Assembly: GCA_045540815.1 (NCBI GenBank)
Contig: JAZQHY010000031.1
Location: 1 to 16,532, forward strand
DNA length: 16,532 nucleotides
From: JAZQHR01 sp045540815
Lineage (GTDB): Bacteria; Bacillota; Clostridia; UMGS1810
Reading direction: 5' to 3'
In this document: piece after piece, positions 14,322 to 16,532 of the stretch
Position numbering within the stretch: the stretch's first letter is position 1
Layout of the letters: every line of letters begins with the position of its first letter
Notes under the pieces: model-generated
The model's database searches: none
Seen by the model: only the letters and a program-made list of their open reading frames with translations
What the model was told of the DNA's origin: nothing
Position numbers and translations under genes: made by a program

Positions 14322-14350
14322 ATTATACTACCACATTTTAGATATGTCAA
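14322..14350 (-). promoter_or_regulatory. consensus promoter of infC-rpmI-rplT
   Basis: On the - strand, TTGACA (14350-14345), a 17-nt spacer and TATAAT (14327-14322) match the sigma-A consensus exactly. The -35 box lies 14 bp beyond the stop of the lipoprotein gene. Confidence 0.95.
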
Positions 14351-14364
14351 GAGATTTTTAAAAA

Positions 14365-14853
14365 TTATTTTAGTTCCGCATAAAACGAATATGTTGCTTC
14401 GCCGTTATGCTTTGTTTTATCATTCCAATTTGCCCGCACCTGATAAATATAACAACCGTTTCTAAGCTTAAATGAGTTTTCAATCGCAGCTATTTCCTCA
14501 CCGTCAGCCGTGGTGTCATTCCAATGTTCGTCGCTCCAACACACAACTGATACGGTATCGGGGGCATCTTCGAACTGCAATGTAGCTTCTTTTTCAACTG
14601 CATTTAAAACAGGAACATGCTCTTTTATATTTAGCGGATGTGGGTGGTCTGACGCAATTCCCTGCCCTCTGCCGTTTAAATCAGTCCAGTTCCAAGTATG
14701 CGTTCCAAGAAGTGTTGTAACCTGCTTATCACCACACTCTACAGTTAATACGGGTGGTTTGACATATGTTTTTTCACTTTTGTCCGCATTATTACAAGAG
14801 CAAAAAGACATTACGCACACTAAAATTGCAATAAAAATGGTTGTACGTTTCAT
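14365..14853 (-). CDS. small predicted lipoprotein of unknown function
   Basis: The protein has 162 residues with the N-terminus MKRTTIFIAILVCVMSFCSC. This is a basic n-region and hydrophobic core ending in a loose lipobox, with C20 the likely lipid-modified residue (C18 is an alternative). A hydrophilic stretch follows, then a domain from about residue 35 to the end. That domain contains TTLLGTHTWNWTDLNGRG, VVCWSDEHWND and RNGCYIYQVRANWND, and is rich in Trp and beta-prone. I do not recognise the family. AAGGGATG precedes the ATG. The gene is 63 bp downstream of the carbon-nitrogen hydrolase on the same strand and may share its transcript. No terminator is visible before the infC promoter, so some read-through is possible. 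Confidence 0.85.
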   Translation of the reverse strand: MKRTTIFIAILVCVMSFCSCNNADKSEKTYVKPPVLTVECGDKQVTTLLGTHTWNWTDLNGRGQGIASDHPHPLNIKEHVPVLNAVEKEATLQFEDAPDTVSVVCWSDEHWNDTTADGEEIAAIENSFKLRNGCYIYQVRANWNDKTKHNGEATYSFYAELK

Positions 14854-14916
14854 TTGTATTCATCCCTTAACTCATACAATTACGTTCTAGCACGTATATA
14901 CACCTTTGTTACTGTG

Positions 14917-15732
14917 CTATATTTCGAAAGCTTCGGGGCACAATCCGTCAGATATAAAATCATCGTTTCTTACGGTATCGCCGCCAAACCCTGCTGTACG
15001 CATATATTTAAACAAAGGGTCAACTTCAGCTGATATACATCCAACATCTTTTCCCATATCTTTGAGTATTTGTCCGTCGGGTGCAACAATCATAGAACAT
15101 CCACCACGCTCATCATCATTCATAGAAAAGGATGAACGTGCAACGTATGCATTACATCTGAACGCAGTAAGCTTCGCTTGTGCTCTTATAATATCAGTTC
15201 GTTCTCCTCGCTGATAGCCCGGAATTAATATGATATCCGGTTTAAATCTTGCGATATGCTCAATCTGTTCATTAAAATACACGTCATAGCAAGTCATAAA
15301 CGCAAATCGAATACCATCAAGCACACAGGTGCACTCGGCTTTGCCATTATCGTTTCCTGCAACAACTCCAAGCTTTATTTCAGAAGGTGGCAAATGCTGT
15401 TTATTGTACACAAAAGCAATTTCACCTTTTTTATCAAACAAATATGTACTGTTTTTAATTTCTCCGTTTAGCTTGTGTAATACATTAATAGCAACATAAC
15501 AGCCTTTATTTTTTGCAACCTTCGCTGCCTCTTTTAGCATTATTTCTGCGCGAGGCAAAGCATTTAATTCGCTTTCAACATCGGACACTCCTCCGGCATT
15601 TGAATATTCTGGAAGAACGATAAGTCCACCCGGCATAGCGCTATTTAACTGTTCAAGCAAAAACTGTGCTATCTTTTCATCAGGATTTTCACCTGCAAAA
15701 TAAGAAGGTTGTACAACTGTAATATTTAACAT
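14917..15732 (-). CDS. carbon-nitrogen hydrolase (nitrilase superfamily)
   Basis: This 271-residue cytoplasmic amidase/nitrilase-like hydrolase cleaves a non-peptide C-N bond. The catalytic Glu-Lys-Cys triad is visible: E42 in VLPEYSNAGG, K111 in YNKQHLPPSE (with accessory E118), and C148 in FMTCYDVYF. The C-terminal part RGGCSMIVAPDGQIL matches the conserved strand after the active site. Substrate is unknown; carbamoylputrescine, omega-amide and other amidases share this fold. The ATG at 15732 is chosen because GGGAG lies just before it. An ATG at 15789 is in frame but lies in the promoter-proximal leader. It has its own promoter with an inverted repeat at the start site. The lipoprotein gene follows. 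Confidence 0.92.
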   Translation of the reverse strand: MLNITVVQPSYFAGENPDEKIAQFLLEQLNSAMPGGLIVLPEYSNAGGVSDVESELNALPRAEIMLKEAAKVAKNKGCYVAINVLHKLNGEIKNSTYLFDKKGEIAFVYNKQHLPPSEIKLGVVAGNDNGKAECTCVLDGIRFAFMTCYDVYFNEQIEHIARFKPDIILIPGYQRGERTDIIRAQAKLTAFRCNAYVARSSFSMNDDERGGCSMIVAPDGQILKDMGKDVGCISAEVDPLFKYMRTAGFGGDTVRNDDFISDGLCPEAFEI

Positions 15733-15780
15733 TTTTATCTCCCTTTCAATGTTATTTACAAAATAATCCGTTATTAAACT

Positions 15781-15798
15781 TGCGAACAATTTTTCGCA
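15781..15798. promoter_or_regulatory. TGCGAA-n6-TTCGCA inverted repeat at the transcription start (candidate operator)
   Basis: A perfect dyad with 6-bp arms and a 6-bp centre lies about 6 bp past the -10 box of the carbon-nitrogen hydrolase promoter, at the expected +1. That is a typical repressor position. The core CGAAC-AATT-TTTCG partly resembles the Bacillota LexA box, with about 11 of 14 positions. The resemblance is weak, and another regulator is equally possible. Confidence 0.4.
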
Positions 15799-15803
15799 TG
15801 CCT

Positions 15804-15833
15804 ATTATATCACATATATGAGTAATATTGCAA
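15804..15833 (-). promoter_or_regulatory. promoter of the carbon-nitrogen hydrolase
   Basis: On the - strand, TTGCAA (15833-15828), an 18-nt spacer and TATAAT (15809-15804), with a TG before the -10, form a good sigma-A promoter. It lies about 70 bp before the ATG. Confidence 0.8.
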
Positions 15834-15836
15834 CAC

Positions 15837-15868
15837 AAAAAGCGGTTATCTTAAGATAACCGCTTTTT
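15837..15868 (-). terminator. terminator after PEP carboxykinase
   Basis: AAAAAGCGGTTATC (15837-15850) pairs with GATAACCGCTTTTT (15855-15868) around TTAA, a strong, nearly symmetric hairpin. It ends the pckG transcript, just before the next promoter. Confidence 0.93.
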
Positions 15869-15888
15869 ACTAATTAAGCTTATTAAAC

Positions 15889-16532
15889 TTATTTATTAAG
15901 TCTATCTTTTAGGTTAGCAAGCTGAACTGAAAGCTCGTTTGGAAGTCTGTCACCAAATTTAGCGAAGAATTCTTCGATGCCTTCTGCTTCTTTCTTCCAG
16001 ATTTCTTTATCAACTGAAAGAAGTTCAGTCATAGCTGCTTCGTCGATATCAAGACCGTTTGTATTGATATCACCTACGTTTGGTAGGTAACCGATAGCTG
16101 TTTCTCTAGCGTCAACTTTGCCTTCGCATCTGTTGATAATCCACTCAAGAACTCTTAGATTGTCACCAAATCCAGGCCACATGAAGTTACCTTCATCGTC
16201 TAGTCTGAACCAGTTAACGTGGAATATCTTTGGAGCGTTAGGGATTTTCTTACCCATTTCTAACCAATGTGCAAAATAATCGCCCATGTGGTAACCACAG
16301 AATGGAAGCATAGCCATAGGGTCACGTCTTACTACACCAACTGCGCCTGCAGCTGCAGCAGTAGTTTCAGATGCCATAGTAGCACCAACGAATACACCGT
16401 GTTCCCAGTTATATGACTGGTATACTAGTGGAGCAGTTTTAGCTCTTCTACCACCAAATATCATAGCAGAGATTGGCACACCGTTTTGATTTTCCCACTC
16501 AGGAGAGATACAAGGACACTGCTTAGCAGGTG
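15889..16532 (-). CDS. pckG: phosphoenolpyruvate carboxykinase (GTP), C-terminal part, truncated by window edge
   Basis: This enzyme interconverts oxaloacetate plus GTP with phosphoenolpyruvate plus GDP and CO2, linking the TCA pool with glycolysis and gluconeogenesis. About 213 C-terminal residues are present, of roughly 600 in the family. The frame runs off the right edge with PAKQCPCISPEWENQNGVPI before SAMIFGGRR. The GTP-type marks are FGGRR and YNWEHGVFVGATMASE. Further family segments are PFCGYHMGDYFAHW, FHVNWFRLDDEGNFMWPGFG and DNLRVLEWIINR. The kinase P-loop and Mn-binding residues lie outside the window. Its stop is followed by a strong terminator, so it ends a transcript. Confidence 0.97.
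   Translation of the reverse strand, partial: PAKQCPCISPEWENQNGVPISAMIFGGRRAKTAPLVYQSYNWEHGVFVGATMASETTAAAAGAVGVVRRDPMAMLPFCGYHMGDYFAHWLEMGKKIPNAPKIFHVNWFRLDDEGNFMWPGFGDNLRVLEWIINRCEGKVDARETAIGYLPNVGDINTNGLDIDEAAMTELLSVDKEIWKKEAEGIEEFFAKFGDRLPNELSVQLANLKDRLNK

Noticed and set aside
14888..14919. TAGCAC...GTGCTA inverted repeat after the carbon-nitrogen hydrolase, considered as a terminator.
   Set aside because: The arms are only 6 bp, about 20 nt apart, and no T-run follows.
1..16532. Search for CRISPR arrays, insertion sequences, toxin-antitoxin pairs, retrons and defence genes.
   Set aside because: No regularly spaced direct repeats, transposase, reverse transcriptase or nuclease motifs were seen on either strand.

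Overview
This is a low-GC stretch of an ordinary bacterial chromosome. It most likely comes from a Clostridia-type member of the Bacillota, plausibly gut-derived. The evidence is the infC-rpmI-rplT operon behind an L20-type attenuator leader, strong GGAGG ribosome binding sites, consensus TTGACA-17-TATAAT promoters, a tandem glycine riboswitch, an SLH-domain exported protein, and two palindromic intergenic repeats of a kind I associate with Clostridia. The species cannot be named from the sequence.

Layout, left to right. (1) 1-2540, + strand: the end of the arginine operon, with 5'-truncated argG, a hairpin, argH and a strong UUCG-loop terminator. (2) 2567-4475: an exported WG-repeat/SLH protein bracketed by two different palindromic repeats and closed by a bidirectional terminator. 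(3) 4494-6357, - strand: a sodium:alanine/glycine symporter (AGCS) behind a promoter, a tandem glycine riboswitch and an intrinsic terminator. (4) 6392-8054, - strand: a monovalent cation:proton antiporter, then two serine tRNAs (GCU and UGA anticodons) driven by a perfect consensus promoter. (5) 8153-9019, + strand: a lone gene resembling a phage tail/baseplate protein. (6) 9060-10532, - strand: a HAD/Cof phosphatase and a membrane-anchored protein of unknown function. (7) 10592-11140, + strand: mscL with its own promoter and terminator. (8) 11152-12971, - strand: a cysteine-rich membrane protein, a CPNC thioredoxin-like protein, a TSCPD protein and a TrmH/SpoU RNA methyltransferase. (9) 12985-14350, - strand: the infC-rpmI-rplT operon with an attenuator leader and a non-AUG infC start. 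(10) 14365-15833, - strand: a small lipoprotein and a carbon-nitrogen hydrolase. (11) 15837-16532, - strand: the C-terminal third of GTP-dependent PEP carboxykinase, running off the window.

Most genes are housekeeping: arginine synthesis, amino acid and ion transport, osmotic protection, translation and gluconeogenesis. The most interesting material is regulatory RNA: the riboswitch with four interchangeable complementary pentamers, the infC AUU/AUC start behind the L20-type leader, and an inverted repeat that could hide the ribosome binding site of the cysteine-rich membrane protein. I found no CRISPR array, insertion sequence, toxin-antitoxin pair or defence system, and no convincing novel multi-gene system. 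The nearest candidates are the small cysteine-rich gene cluster at 11152-12198 and the orphan phage-like gene beside the tRNAs.
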